A stretch of 62,136 nucleotides of DNA from an uncultured Verrucomicrobiaceae bacterium (lineage in GTDB: Bacteria; Verrucomicrobiota; Verrucomicrobiia; Verrucomicrobiales; Verrucomicrobiaceae). Position numbers and translations under genes: made by a program. Positions 8,860-17,325 of this stretch are shown here, piece after piece (the stretch's first letter is position 1; each line of letters begins with the position of its first letter). Below the pieces are notes generated by a model. It was not told where the DNA came from. It saw only the letters and a program-made list of their open reading frames with translations, and did not search any database. The stretch covers positions 1 through 62,136 of the forward strand of contig CALMTT010000592.1 in assembly GCA_937872615.1 (NCBI GenBank), given 5' to 3'.

Positions 8860-11685
8860 ATGAAAAAAGCTCTCCTCGCCTCGCTGTTACTCATTTCGAA
8901 TGCTCTCGCCCAACTTCCCCAAAACTGGTCGCCGAACTTCGCGGCGCCGGAAGTGAATGGCGAACTGCTGGCCGTCGCGGAGTCGGCGGATGCGTATTAC
9001 ATCGGCGGAGTGTTTACACGCATTGGCAGTGTGAGTGTGAATGCCATTGCTCGCATCGACAAGGCGACGGGCGCGGCTTCGGCGATGGGCACGGGGATGA
9101 TGAATGGCACATCAAGCGGCAGTGTGGCAGCGCTCGCGGTCGTGGGCACGGATGTGTATGCGACGGGCACCTTCACCACGGCAGGTGGCGTGACCGCCTC
9201 GCGCATTGCGAAGTGGGATGGTGCGGCGTGGTCTGCGCTGGGCAGCGGCGTGAATGCCTCGGTGCGCAATCTGGCGGTGCAGGGCACGGACTTGATCGTG
9301 GTCGGCTCGTTCACGAGTGCGGGTGGTGTGACAGGCACTAACCGCATAGCTCGATGGAACGGTAGCGCATGGTCGGCAATTGGCAGCACGGGCGCAAACA
9401 GCACGGTGGACGGATTGCTCGTGGATGGCACAGACATCTACGTTTCCGGCGACTTCGGCACCATTGGTGGCATCTCCGCCGTGCATGCGGCGAAATGGGA
9501 TGGCACGTCGTGGTCGGCTCTGGGCACGGGATTGAACGGCGGCGGCACCACCATCGCCAAGCTCGGCAGCGACATCTATTTTGGCGGCTCCTTCACCACA
9601 GCGGGTGGTGTGGCGTCTCCCTGCGTGGCGAAGTGGGACGGCAGCGCTTGGTCAGCGGCTGGTCTGCCATTGACAGGGCTCAACGGCTTCGTGCTTTGCC
9701 TCGCATCGGCTGGCGGCGACTTGTATGCTGGAGGACGATATACCACAGCAGCCAACGGCAGCCCGGCGGGCAACCGTATTTCACGCTGGAATGGCACCAG
9801 TTGGTCCGCCGTGGGTGACAACGACGTCAATGACTATGTGAACCATCTCATCACCAGCGGCAGCAGCGTGATCGCCGTCGGACGCTTCGACACTCCGCAC
9901 AGTCACATCGCACTCTTCGACGGCACCGCATGGCAGCCCATGCTCGATGGTCTTGGCAAAGGCCTCAACGGCGAAGGTTATTCCATCGTCGAACTGAATG
10001 GCAAAACCTATGTCAGCGGAGACTTCACGCATGCGGGCACGCTGGAGGTCAATCATGTGGCCTGCTACGACAAGCCCACCAACACCTGGACGGCATTGCC
10101 AGGCGGGCACGCTTTCTCGACACTCCTAGTCCACAACGGCGAGCTGTATGCATACTACTTCACAGATACGCCGGCTCCACCCTATCCGCTCAGCGTTGCC
10201 AAATGGACCGGCACAGCATGGGTTACGGTCGGAAATCTGGAGGCTTCTCTGTCGGGCAGGATGGAGAGCATCGGCGGCGTGCTTTATGCCTTCGGTGACA
10301 TCTCGACAGCCAACGGAACGCCCATCAATTACATCGCCAAGTGGAACGGCACGACGTGGAGCGATGCGGGCAACGGCCTCGTCTTGAACAGTGATTCCTA
10401 TATGCAGGCCATGTGCACGGTGAACGGCCAGCTTTACGCCTCGGCCTTCATCAACGCCAATGACGCGGACAATCAGACGAGCACGGTCTTCCAATGGAAC
10501 AGCAGTGCGTGGACCACGCATAGCACCGACATCAAGCCGCTGATCAACTGCATGACAGCCATGGGCACAGACCTTGTGGTCGGTGGTACCATCAGTTCCA
10601 TCAACGGTGTGCCTTGTGACAATAACGTCGCCCGCTGGAACGGCTCCACCTGGAGCGCTCTCGGCACGGGCGTTGCCGTTGATGGCGGAGTGAATGTGCT
10701 GCTATACACCCACGGCCTTCTTTTCGCCGGATCACAGAATACATTTGAGCCTCTGCAGGAATGGAACGGCAGCACCTGGGAAGAGGTGGGCGGCGGCCCC
10801 AACAGGGATGTGTGGGGCATCGCGGTGCAGGGCGATGAGCTGTTCATCACAGGCGGCTTCACCGAGGCAGGATCAAGCATTTCTGATGGCGAAGGCACCA
10901 TCTATCCGGCCCCCAGCTCCAGCTACATCGGCAGCTACCCGCTCACGCCCGAGATCGCCATCGAGCAACCCGCGAACACGATCCTCGTTGATGGCAGCAC
11001 GAGCATCGACTTCGGCAGCCTCGCCACCGGAGCCAGCACCTCGCTCACCTTCACCCTTCGCAGCACAGGAACGATCCCCTTGCTCAATCTCAGCATGACC
11101 AAAGACGGCACGAACAGCAGTGACTTCACCTTCACCGCCATCCTCGCAGTGCTCGAAGACAACACGAGCACCACCTTCACCGTCACCTTCACGCCCAGCG
11201 CCGCCGGTGCTCGCAGCGCCGCCATCCACATCGCCAGCAACGACGCCAACGAAAGCCCCTTCGACATCGCTCTCACCGGCACCGCGACCGCTGGCCTAAG
11301 CGTCATCGAATCCTGGCGGCAGACCTGGTTTGGCACCACCACCAACACCGGCGACGCTGCCGACGCCGCCGACTCCGATCACGACGGCTTCACCAACGCG
11401 ATGGAGTTCGCCCTCGGCATGAATCCCACGCTCGCCACCACGCCCTCATTCCAAACCCAGGTCACCGGCGGCAACATCGAGTTCACCTACACCCGCAGCA
11501 ACGCCGCCTTGCTCGCAGGCAAGACCTTCCACGTCCCCTGGACCGAAACGCTCAACAACCTCGACTGGAGCGAAACCGGCACCACCCAAACCATCCTAAC
11601 CGACAACGGCACCACCCAAACCGTGAAGGCCACGATTCCCGCCGGCACGAGCGGCCGCCGCTTCGTGCGCCTGGAGGTGCAGTGA
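8839..11685 (+). CDS. Large secreted repeat protein (propeller-like repeats, choice-of-anchor-type domain)
   Basis: The first in-frame ATG is 8839, but 8860 (MKKALLASLLLISNALA) gives an ideal signal peptide and leaves the conserved upstream element untranslated, so it is the likelier start. The first ~680 residues are repeats of about 45-50 residues with the signature AKWDGTxWSALGxG followed by LYVGGxFTTAGGV. This pattern is typical of beta-propeller-like surface proteins. Near residues 710-815 is an Ig-like segment of the choice-of-anchor D/ASH type (IDFGSLATGASTSLTFTLR). It is followed by DAADSDHDGFTNAMEFALG, a calcium-binding thrombospondin-3/EF-like motif common in Verrucomicrobial surface proteins. 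Function is probably adhesion or surface structure; no catalytic site is visible. Confidence 0.8.
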   Translation: MNLLVPRMKKALLASLLLISNALAQLPQNWSPNFAAPEVNGELLAVAESADAYYIGGVFTRIGSVSVNAIARIDKATGAASAMGTGMMNGTSSGSVAALAVVGTDVYATGTFTTAGGVTASRIAKWDGAAWSALGSGVNASVRNLAVQGTDLIVVGSFTSAGGVTGTNRIARWNGSAWSAIGSTGANSTVDGLLVDGTDIYVSGDFGTIGGISAVHAAKWDGTSWSALGTGLNGGGTTIAKLGSDIYFGGSFTTAGGVASPCVAKWDGSAWSAAGLPLTGLNGFVLCLASAGGDLYAGGRYTTAANGSPAGNRISRWNGTSWSAVGDNDVNDYVNHLITSGSSVIAVGRFDTPHSHIALFDGTAWQPMLDGLGKGLNGEGYSIVELNGKTYVSGDFTHAGTLEVNHVACYDKPTNTWTALPGGHAFSTLLVHNGELYAYYFTDTPAPPYPLSVAKWTGTAWVTVGNLEASLSGRMESIGGVLYAFGDISTANGTPINYIAKWNGTTWSDAGNGLVLNSDSYMQAMCTVNGQLYASAFINANDADNQTSTVFQWNSSAWTTHSTDIKPLINCMTAMGTDLVVGGTISSINGVPCDNNVARWNGSTWSALGTGVAVDGGVNVLLYTHGLLFAGSQNTFEPLQEWNGSTWEEVGGGPNRDVWGIAVQGDELFITGGFTEAGSSISDGEGTIYPAPSSSYIGSYPLTPEIAIEQPANTILVDGSTSIDFGSLATGASTSLTFTLRSTGTIPLLNLSMTKDGTNSSDFTFTAILAVLEDNTSTTFTVTFTPSAAGARSAAIHIASNDANESPFDIALTGTATAGLSVIESWRQTWFGTTTNTGDAADAADSDHDGFTNAMEFALGMNPTLATTPSFQTQVTGGNIEFTYTRSNAALLAGKTFHVPWTETLNNLDWSETGTTQTILTDNGTTQTVKATIPAGTSGRRFVRLEVQ

Positions 11686-11686
11686 C

Positions 11687-11710
11687 GTAGAACGAGTTTT
11701 CCAACTCGTT
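11687..11710 (+). repeat. REP-like hairpin with GTAG head
   Basis: GTAG is followed directly by a perfect 8-bp stem, AACGAGTT-ttcc-AACTCGTT. It sits between two convergent gene ends (11685 and 11713). The layout matches REP elements (tetranucleotide head plus palindrome) and repeats that of the elements at 19823 and 29513, though the stem sequences differ. It may also act as a bidirectional terminator. Confidence 0.5.
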
Positions 11711-11712
11711 CA

Positions 11713-12867
11713 TCACTCCGCACCTAGCGCGGGCAATTCATCACACAAAGCCAGCGCCTTCAGCGCCTGACACGTCGCGATGTAGGTGATGTAGTGGTAG
11801 TTCCCTCGATACAGCGAGTGCATCCACCAGCGGCCGGAGACACGCTGCTCCTTCTTCAACCACGTCACCGCCTTCTGCACGCGCTCGTCTTTTGCCGGCA
11901 CATCACTTTGACGCATCAGCACGATGGCAAAGGCGGTCATGTAGGCATCGCTTTCGGGCTTCGCGGCATCCGGCAGGCCGGTGATGAGCTTTTGGACGGT
12001 TTCACTCACTTCAAAGTGCCAATCGTTCAGCGCGGAGAAGTCCCGCGTGCTCCAGCCGCCATCGGGGTGTTGTTTGGCGCAGAGCAGTTTCAGCGCAGAG
12101 TCGCGTTTTTCGGCGGAAACCAGCTCCGGCAGGTAAAAGGCCAGTTGCAGGCTCAAGACGCGATCCCAGTCATTTTTCGGCTCGGCGGTGCGAAGCCAGC
12201 TTTTGAGCTTTTCGACCTTCGCGAACAATTTTTCGTCCTTCAGGCCGGAAAGCCATCCGGGAGCCGCAGTGATGGTGCGCACGGCTTGCAGCGAGAGTTC
12301 GAAGTCGGTCGTGATGTGCGGGATTTCGACCTCACCATGGCTCACGAAGGCTCCGCTGGCCGCTTGACGCTCAAACATGTCGCGAATCGACCGCTCGGTG
12401 TGCTCGGAGGTTTTGCCGGTGACATGCTTGTCCCACTCCGCGAGGCCCAGCGAGCGCCACACGGCCGAAAACGCGCCCGGCATGTGCTTGTAGCCGCTCT
12501 TCGTGGCCGTCTCCTTCACCTCTTTGATGTCCTTCGGCACGAACTCGATGAAGTCCGCCACGATCTCCTCGCTCGGTTTACCGAGTTGCGGGATCAAAGC
12601 GGGCCGCTCGCTGAGGTAAGGCCCCGTCGTGTGGCAGTTCACGCAGCTCTTCTCACGCACCCAGCACACCGCGCCGTCTTCGAGATACTTAACCGCCGCC
12701 TTGATCGACTCCGCGCCGAACTGCTTCACGCGAGGCTCATCCGCCGTGGGGATGCTTACTTTGATGTCGCCGGACTCGTATTGGAATGCGGGCTTCGGTT
12801 TCGGCGCGGGCGTGGTCGCGGCAAAAAGGACCGAAGGGACGAGAAGGACGGCAAGGACAGCTTTCAT
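11713..12867 (-). CDS. Exported alpha-toroid (prenyltransferase/cyclase-like) protein with CVNCH haem motif
   Basis: The 384-aa protein opens with a signal peptide (MKAVLAVLLVPSVLFAA) and a Pro/Lys-rich linker. CVNCH at about residue 70 is a covalent haem-binding motif. The rest is helical, with repeats such as HPDGGWSTRDF, resembling the alpha/alpha toroid of squalene-hopene cyclases and protein prenyltransferases. It lacks the DXDD catalytic motif of the cyclases. Such CXXCH-toroid proteins recur in Planctomycetes and Verrucomicrobia and have no assigned function that I know. It converges on the large secreted repeat protein. Confidence 0.75.
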   Translation of the reverse strand: MKAVLAVLLVPSVLFAATTPAPKPKPAFQYESGDIKVSIPTADEPRVKQFGAESIKAAVKYLEDGAVCWVREKSCVNCHTTGPYLSERPALIPQLGKPSEEIVADFIEFVPKDIKEVKETATKSGYKHMPGAFSAVWRSLGLAEWDKHVTGKTSEHTERSIRDMFERQAASGAFVSHGEVEIPHITTDFELSLQAVRTITAAPGWLSGLKDEKLFAKVEKLKSWLRTAEPKNDWDRVLSLQLAFYLPELVSAEKRDSALKLLCAKQHPDGGWSTRDFSALNDWHFEVSETVQKLITGLPDAAKPESDAYMTAFAIVLMRQSDVPAKDERVQKAVTWLKKEQRVSGRWWMHSLYRGNYHYITYIATCQALKALALCDELPALGAE

Positions 12868-12894
12868 GCGGCATTCAAACGTGCCGCGAGGTCC

Positions 12895-13341
12895 TCATTT
12901 CTCCGCCACACGCGTGATGAACCACTCCACCGAGGCGGAAAGCGTGTGCGCACCGGATTCGTCGTGCAGTTCGACCACCACACTCACGATGGCCCGGCCT
13001 TTGGTCGAGAGTTCGTTCTTCACCGACTCAATGCCGTCCGGCAGCGAGACGGTGGAAGTCAGCTGACCATGGGCAGGCTTTCGAAACTTCGATTCCAACC
13101 GCCGCACCACCGGCACGATGCCCGTCAGGTCGCCGATGGCCCGCAGCAGGAACTCACCACTGGAGGCTTCCGCCAAAGCGAGCTGCGCACTGGCATGCAC
13201 GGTGCCGAGATGGTTCAAATACTGCGCCCCAGCGGGCAGTTGTAGCACCTTCGCCGGATCATCCGCGATTTGCAGACCCACATGCTGGTTAAAAGGAAGT
13301 TCGATGACGCTATTCATGAGAGGCTGGGTGAGTTTTGCCAT
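12895..13341 (-). CDS. Thioesterase-like (hotdog, DUF4442-type) protein
   Basis: About 148 residues, with a hotdog-type pattern: GAQYLNHLGTVHASAQLALAE contains the HxGT/hydrophobic helix region, then EFLLRAIGDLTGIVPVVRR and parallel beta strands. Family members hydrolyse acyl-CoA or other thioesters; the substrate here is unknown. The open frame extends farther upstream, but that extension is Arg-rich and overlaps the neighbouring gene. I chose the ATG at 13341 because AAGGTGG lies about 9 nt before it; 13317 is an alternative. Either start overlaps the end of the upstream monooxygenase-like gene, so the genes from 14147 down to 12895 form a tight operon. Confidence 0.7.
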   Translation of the reverse strand: MAKLTQPLMNSVIELPFNQHVGLQIADDPAKVLQLPAGAQYLNHLGTVHASAQLALAEASSGEFLLRAIGDLTGIVPVVRRLESKFRKPAHGQLTSTVSLPDGIESVKNELSTKGRAIVSVVVELHDESGAHTLSASVEWFITRVAEK

Positions 13342-13654
13342 ACGCACGTTCCACCTTGGCCACGCGCAGTTCATAATCGGCATACCACCGCGTCTTGCCC
13401 GTTTCCTGCGCGATGCGGTGCTCCGCGTTCGCCTTCCAGTTGGCGACGGCCTGCGTGCTCTCCCAATATGAAACGGTGATGCCAAAACCGCCCGCCCCGC
13501 GAGCGCTCTCCACGCCGAGAAAGCCCGGCTGCGCATGCGCGAGCTCCACCATGCGATCCGCCATGTCGCCATAGCCTTGATCGCCCTCCGTGCGCTGCGA
13601 GGTGAAGATCACCGCGTAGTAAGGAGGAGCAGGTGTGTGGGCAAAGGAGGCCAT
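13310..13654 (-). CDS. Antibiotic biosynthesis monooxygenase (ABM)-like protein
   Basis: The 114-aa protein has the short dimeric alpha+beta barrel pattern of the ABM family: YYAVIFTSQR, a helix with MADRMVELAHAQPGFLGVES, the strand GFGITVSYWESTQAVANWK, and HRIAQETGKTRWYADYELR. The last segment strongly resembles conserved 'putative enzyme involved in biosynthesis of extracellular polysaccharides' (YbhH/YhgC-type) proteins. It starts 5 nt after the acetyltransferase gene ends and overlaps the thioesterase-like gene. No ligand can be predicted. Confidence 0.8.
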   Translation of the reverse strand: MASFAHTPAPPYYAVIFTSQRTEGDQGYGDMADRMVELAHAQPGFLGVESARGAGGFGITVSYWESTQAVANWKANAEHRIAQETGKTRWYADYELRVAKVERAYGKTHPASHE

Positions 13655-13658
13655 TCGA

Positions 13659-14147
13659 TCAAAGAGGTTTGTGCATGCACAGGCCCACACCGGCCTCGGG
13701 CACATACACGGCCTGCTCAAAGCCAGCGGCGGCGTAGATGCGGCGTGCGTGGTGATTGTTTTCCTGCACCTCGAGCGTGAGGCGGCAGCAGCCGAACTCG
13801 CGGGCGCGGGCAGCGATGGTGTCCATGAGACGTTTGCCGATGCCACGACCGCGATGCGTGGGCTGCACGAAGAAATCCATCACGTAAAGCAGCCTCCGCG
13901 CCGCGAAGGTGGAGAAGCCGAGAAAGCAAATCGCGAGCCCCACCGCGTCGCCATCGGCATGGGCGAGAAACACATGCGTGGTGGGATGCTTTCGCAGACC
14001 GGGGATGAGATCGCGTCGGGCCCGGTCCGAAAGCGGATGGCCGTCGCCCATCGGATCAGCGGAATAGGCGTCGAGCAGGCGCAGCGTGTCCGCGGCGTGA
14101 TCTTCGCGGGCGAGATCGGCTTCGAAGGTGGTGATGGCTGCGTTCAT
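13659..14147 (-). CDS. GNAT family N-acetyltransferase
   Basis: The 162-aa protein shows the GNAT fold. The acetyl-CoA pyrophosphate loop is HRGRGIGKRLMDTI (residues ~96-109). Before it is the strand RLLYVMDFFVQ, and after it are the final motif RLTLEVQENNHHARRIYAAAGF and YVPEAG. It is a full-length, single-domain acetyltransferase of the PA4866/Gcn5-like type; the acceptor is unknown. It is the first gene of a three-gene minus-strand operon with the ABM-like and thioesterase-like genes. Confidence 0.85.
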   Translation of the reverse strand: MNAAITTFEADLAREDHAADTLRLLDAYSADPMGDGHPLSDRARRDLIPGLRKHPTTHVFLAHADGDAVGLAICFLGFSTFAARRLLYVMDFFVQPTHRGRGIGKRLMDTIAARAREFGCCRLTLEVQENNHHARRIYAAAGFEQAVYVPEAGVGLCMHKPL

Positions 14148-14232
14148 GCGCCGATGATGCCGCCGCTGCGTTCCGCGTCAATTTATGGAAGTGCTTGAGG
14201 CAGGCCTCCGATTGGCGGACCGATGTCACTTC

Positions 14233-14943
14233 ATGCCCGACCATCCCAACCAGCCTCTCGGCGAACCTGTTCCCGATTGGAAACCGCCGCCACACCCGGC
14301 TCGCGTAGTCATGCAGGGCCGTTTTTGCCGGCTGGAGCCGCTTGATGTCGAAAAGCATGCGCGACAGCTCTTCGCCTCAAATACCCTCGACTCAAACTGG
14401 ACTTACCTGCCTTACGGTCCGTTCACCGAGTTCGATGACTATGTCGCGTGGCTCGAATCGCAGTGTCTTGGGCGTGATCCCCTGTTTTTCGCCATCGTCG
14501 ATATGACGAGCGGCGAGGCCACAGGGCTTGCGAGTTGTCTGCGCATCACGCCGGAATGCGGCAGCATCGAGGTGGGGCATTTGAACTTCTCACCGAAGCT
14601 GCAACGCACGGCCGCTGCGACGGAGGCGATGTTTCTCATGATGCGTCACGCCTTCGAGCTGGGCTATCGCCGCTACGAGTGGAAGTGCGATTCGCTCAAT
14701 GAGCCCTCGCGCAAAGCCGCGCTGCGTCTCGGCCTGTCGTTTGAAGGCATCTTCCGCCAAGCGACGGTGCGCAAAGGCCGCAACCGCGACACCGCCTGGT
14801 ATGCTGCCATCGACAAAGAATGGCCCGCGCTGTGTGAAGCCTTCGAGCAGTGGCTCAGCCCGTCGAATTTCGATGCGCAAGGGAAGCAGCGCGTGAGCCT
14901 CTCATCGCTCACGCGACCTCACTTGGTCTCCGGCGTCCAGTAG
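14233..14943 (+). CDS. RimJ/RimL-type GNAT acetyltransferase
   Basis: The 236-aa protein (start at 14233; the frame opens slightly earlier) has the ribosomal-protein-acetyltransferase-like pattern: GRFCRLEPLDVEKHARQLF, SNWTYLPYGPF, IEVGHLNFSPKLQRTAAATE and YRRYEWKCDSLNEPSRKAA. The motif EWKCDSLNEPSRKAA with LGLSFEGIFRQA is typical of a family acting on small amines or peptide N-termini. The GxGxxG-like acetyl-CoA loop is replaced by LQRTAAATEA, as is usual in this subfamily. The last 25 nt overlap the convergent thioredoxin gene. Confidence 0.85.
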   Translation: MPDHPNQPLGEPVPDWKPPPHPARVVMQGRFCRLEPLDVEKHARQLFASNTLDSNWTYLPYGPFTEFDDYVAWLESQCLGRDPLFFAIVDMTSGEATGLASCLRITPECGSIEVGHLNFSPKLQRTAAATEAMFLMMRHAFELGYRRYEWKCDSLNEPSRKAALRLGLSFEGIFRQATVRKGRNRDTAWYAAIDKEWPALCEAFEQWLSPSNFDAQGKQRVSLSSLTRPHLVSGVQ

Positions 14944-16088
14944 TGGCCGAGGATTTCGAGGATTTTAGCGCGGAGTTCGTCGCCATTGATCTCGCCGTTG
15001 TGGCGAAAGACGATCTCGCCACCGGGGGCGACGAGGATGGTGTGCGGGATGGGGCCGGGCCATCCGGGGTCGAGGGCCTTGATGAGCTCGTCGTGGCTCG
15101 CGCCTTGGAAGACGTAGGCATTGCCTTTGCGGCCTTCGGCCTTGAGTGATGGCTTCAAGCGGTCGTGCACGATGGCGTTTTTTTCTTCGAGGAAGGTCTT
15201 CACATCGGCAATGGTCTTCGGGTCGTCGATGCTGATGCTAATGAACTCAAAGTCACGCAGGCCGAACTTCCGCTGCGTGGTGACGAACTCGTGAAACTCC
15301 TCCGCGCAGGGTCCGCACCATGTGGCCCAAACATTGAAGAGGCGGAGCTTCTTAGTGGCGTTCTTGCGCAGCTCGGCGATGCCGGCAGGCGTGATGGTTT
15401 CGACCTCGACGCTGCCTTTCTCCCACTTCTCGTTGTCGGCGGCCACACCTTTGCGTTTCTCGATCCATTTGGTGGAGCAGCCATGCGGCTTCGTCTCGGC
15501 CACGGGCACGTCTTTGCCAGCCAGCAGGGCCTCGACGGCGTTTCGTGCATCCGGCGCGGTCACGCTGGCGTCGTCGGCATAGCGTGAGTCATCAAAGCGG
15601 CCCTGGTAGCGAAGCTTCCGCTCCTTGTCGAAAAGGAAGACGTGAGGCGTGGCGAGGCATCCGTAGGCCTTGGCGATGGCCTGCGTCTCGCCATCGAAGA
15701 GGTAGGGGAAGGTGAACTTCTGCTCCGCGGCATGCTTTTTCATCTCCGGGAAGCTGTCGTTGTATTTCGAGTAGCCGAGCTCGTCCGCACGCAGGGCGCC
15801 GGGGTCGTTCGGATTGATGGCAACGACCTGCAATTTGCCTTTGTGATCGGCGACGAGCTTCTTGAGGCGGCTTTCGATGCCTTGCGAGGTCGGGCAATGG
15901 TTGCTGATGAAGGCGATCATGAGCAGATCGCTCTTCGCATACTCGGCGAGCGTGTGTTTCTCCTCGTCGATGCCGATCAGCTCAAAGGCGGGCGCAGGGT
16001 CGCCGATCTTGAGGGTCTTCAATCCGGGCACGTCTTCAGCCAAAACAGCGGTGAGCGTGCAGAGGAGGGCAAAGAGGGTGTTTTTCAT
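14919..16088 (-). CDS. Exported double thioredoxin-like protein (AhpC/TlpA type)
   Basis: From the ATG at 16088 there is a signal peptide (MKNTLFALLCTLTAVLA). Residues ~30-190 form a peroxiredoxin/AhpC-like domain (IGDPAPAFELIGIDEEKHTL) with a single Cys in SNHCPTSQG. The second domain near 225-385 is TlpA/ResA-like, with VWATWCGPCAEEF carrying the CxxC redox site. The protein probably reduces disulfides, or haem-site cysteines, in the periplasm, which would fit the CXXCH proteins encoded nearby. A further ATG at 16130 would add 14 residues before the signal and is less likely. The 3' end overlaps the acetyltransferase gene. Confidence 0.85.
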   Translation of the reverse strand: MKNTLFALLCTLTAVLAEDVPGLKTLKIGDPAPAFELIGIDEEKHTLAEYAKSDLLMIAFISNHCPTSQGIESRLKKLVADHKGKLQVVAINPNDPGALRADELGYSKYNDSFPEMKKHAAEQKFTFPYLFDGETQAIAKAYGCLATPHVFLFDKERKLRYQGRFDDSRYADDASVTAPDARNAVEALLAGKDVPVAETKPHGCSTKWIEKRKGVAADNEKWEKGSVEVETITPAGIAELRKNATKKLRLFNVWATWCGPCAEEFHEFVTTQRKFGLRDFEFISISIDDPKTIADVKTFLEEKNAIVHDRLKPSLKAEGRKGNAYVFQGASHDELIKALDPGWPGPIPHTILVAPGGEIVFRHNGEINGDELRAKILEILGHYWTPETK

Positions 16089-16142
16089 GCGTGACGAAAG
16101 TCGCGGCATGAACGCACGGCGCAAGCGCATCCTTGCCTCCGG

Positions 16143-17240
16143 TCACTTCTCGTCCTTCTCGGCAGCCTTGCGCACCTGGACGCTGTCGAAGCCGAGCCTC
16201 TCACCGGCGTGCTTGAGGCACTTCACGATGTTTTCCTCCTCAAAGGCCAGATGATCTTCAAGTGAGCGATTTTTCACGGAAGGCAGTTTTTCGGCTTTTC
16301 GCGCCTTCACCATCGCCAGCGTGCGGGCGAGCATCGAGCCGGGCTTGTCGGGAAAGGTGGCCCAGTAGTCTTCTTTTAGGCACGGGATCACGAGCGGCTC
16401 CCGCGTGATCATTTCCAGATGATGCTCCACCTCGGGATTGGCCTTCTCGATGAGGTCCAGCAGCCTCGGCAGATCGAGCAAGCCTTCACCGAGCGGCACT
16501 TCGGACAAAAGAAAACCCTCCGCGCATTCCTGCACGGCCATGTCCTTGATGTGGGTGGTGACAACAAACGGCGCGAGGGCCTCGACGACGGCCAGCGGGT
16601 CCTCGAGCAGCGCGATGGAGTTGCCCGTGTCGAGCGTGCAGCCGATGTGCGGGCTCGAAAGGCGTGTGAGCATCTCGACGAGCTCCGCCGCGTGGAAGTC
16701 TTTGTGGTTTTCGATGCCGAGGCGCACGCGATGACGCCGCGCCACGGGCTCCGCGAGCTGCATGGAACGCCACGCGGCGTCTTTGAAGACCTTGAAGGCA
16801 TCGAGCGAGGCAAAGTCCTCATACCGCCGCCCGCCGATGGCGCTGCGAAAGATGACCGCACCGGCTTCCTTGCCCAGCCGCAGCTCTTTTTCGAAGCGGG
16901 AGACATCGGCCTCATTCTTCGGAAGCGTGATGCTGCCCTCGAGCTTCAAGCCATACGACTCGCGAGTGTCCCGCACATCGCCCGCCAGCTCGCTGCTCCA
17001 GCCTTTGACACCGATCTGCAAGCTGCCGACGCCGAGCCCGCGCACATGATCGAGCACATCGAGTGCCGTGGTGAAGGGCGGGTTCTTCAGGCTGGAGTAG
17101 CGTCCCTGCCAGCGCTTCGAGTAGGAGTGAATGACGATGCCCATCCGCTTCCGCCGCGCGAGAGCGGCGGAGACGCCCGTCAAAGCGAGCGTGGAGGTGA
17201 TGAAGGCGCGTCGGTTCACGAGAGCGAAGAACAATGCCAC
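16143..17240 (-). CDS. Sugar phosphate isomerase/epimerase (TIM barrel), Tat-exported
   Basis: The N-terminus carries a twin-arginine signal (NRRAFITSTLALTGVSAALA). The barrel has the usual acid/His metal site pattern of the AP-endonuclease-2-like family: LGIENHKDFHAAELVEM, CTLDTGNS, TTHIKDMAV and HHLEMITREP. Proteins of this COG1082 group isomerise or epimerise sugars; in PVC bacteria many copies are exported or linked to sugar catabolism. Transcription is divergent from the DUF1501 gene, so the two may share a control region at 17241-17325. Confidence 0.85.
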   Translation of the reverse strand: MALFFALVNRRAFITSTLALTGVSAALARRKRMGIVIHSYSKRWQGRYSSLKNPPFTTALDVLDHVRGLGVGSLQIGVKGWSSELAGDVRDTRESYGLKLEGSITLPKNEADVSRFEKELRLGKEAGAVIFRSAIGGRRYEDFASLDAFKVFKDAAWRSMQLAEPVARRHRVRLGIENHKDFHAAELVEMLTRLSSPHIGCTLDTGNSIALLEDPLAVVEALAPFVVTTHIKDMAVQECAEGFLLSEVPLGEGLLDLPRLLDLIEKANPEVEHHLEMITREPLVIPCLKEDYWATFPDKPGSMLARTLAMVKARKAEKLPSVKNRSLEDHLAFEEENIVKCLKHAGERLGFDSVQVRKAAEKDEK

Positions 17241-17325
17241 ACCGACGATCTTTCGCCAATCACCATCCTGCCCCCTGGCGTGAGTAAGGCGATAAGTGGC
17301 CGCTGGCTGGCACGTTCAACGGTGC

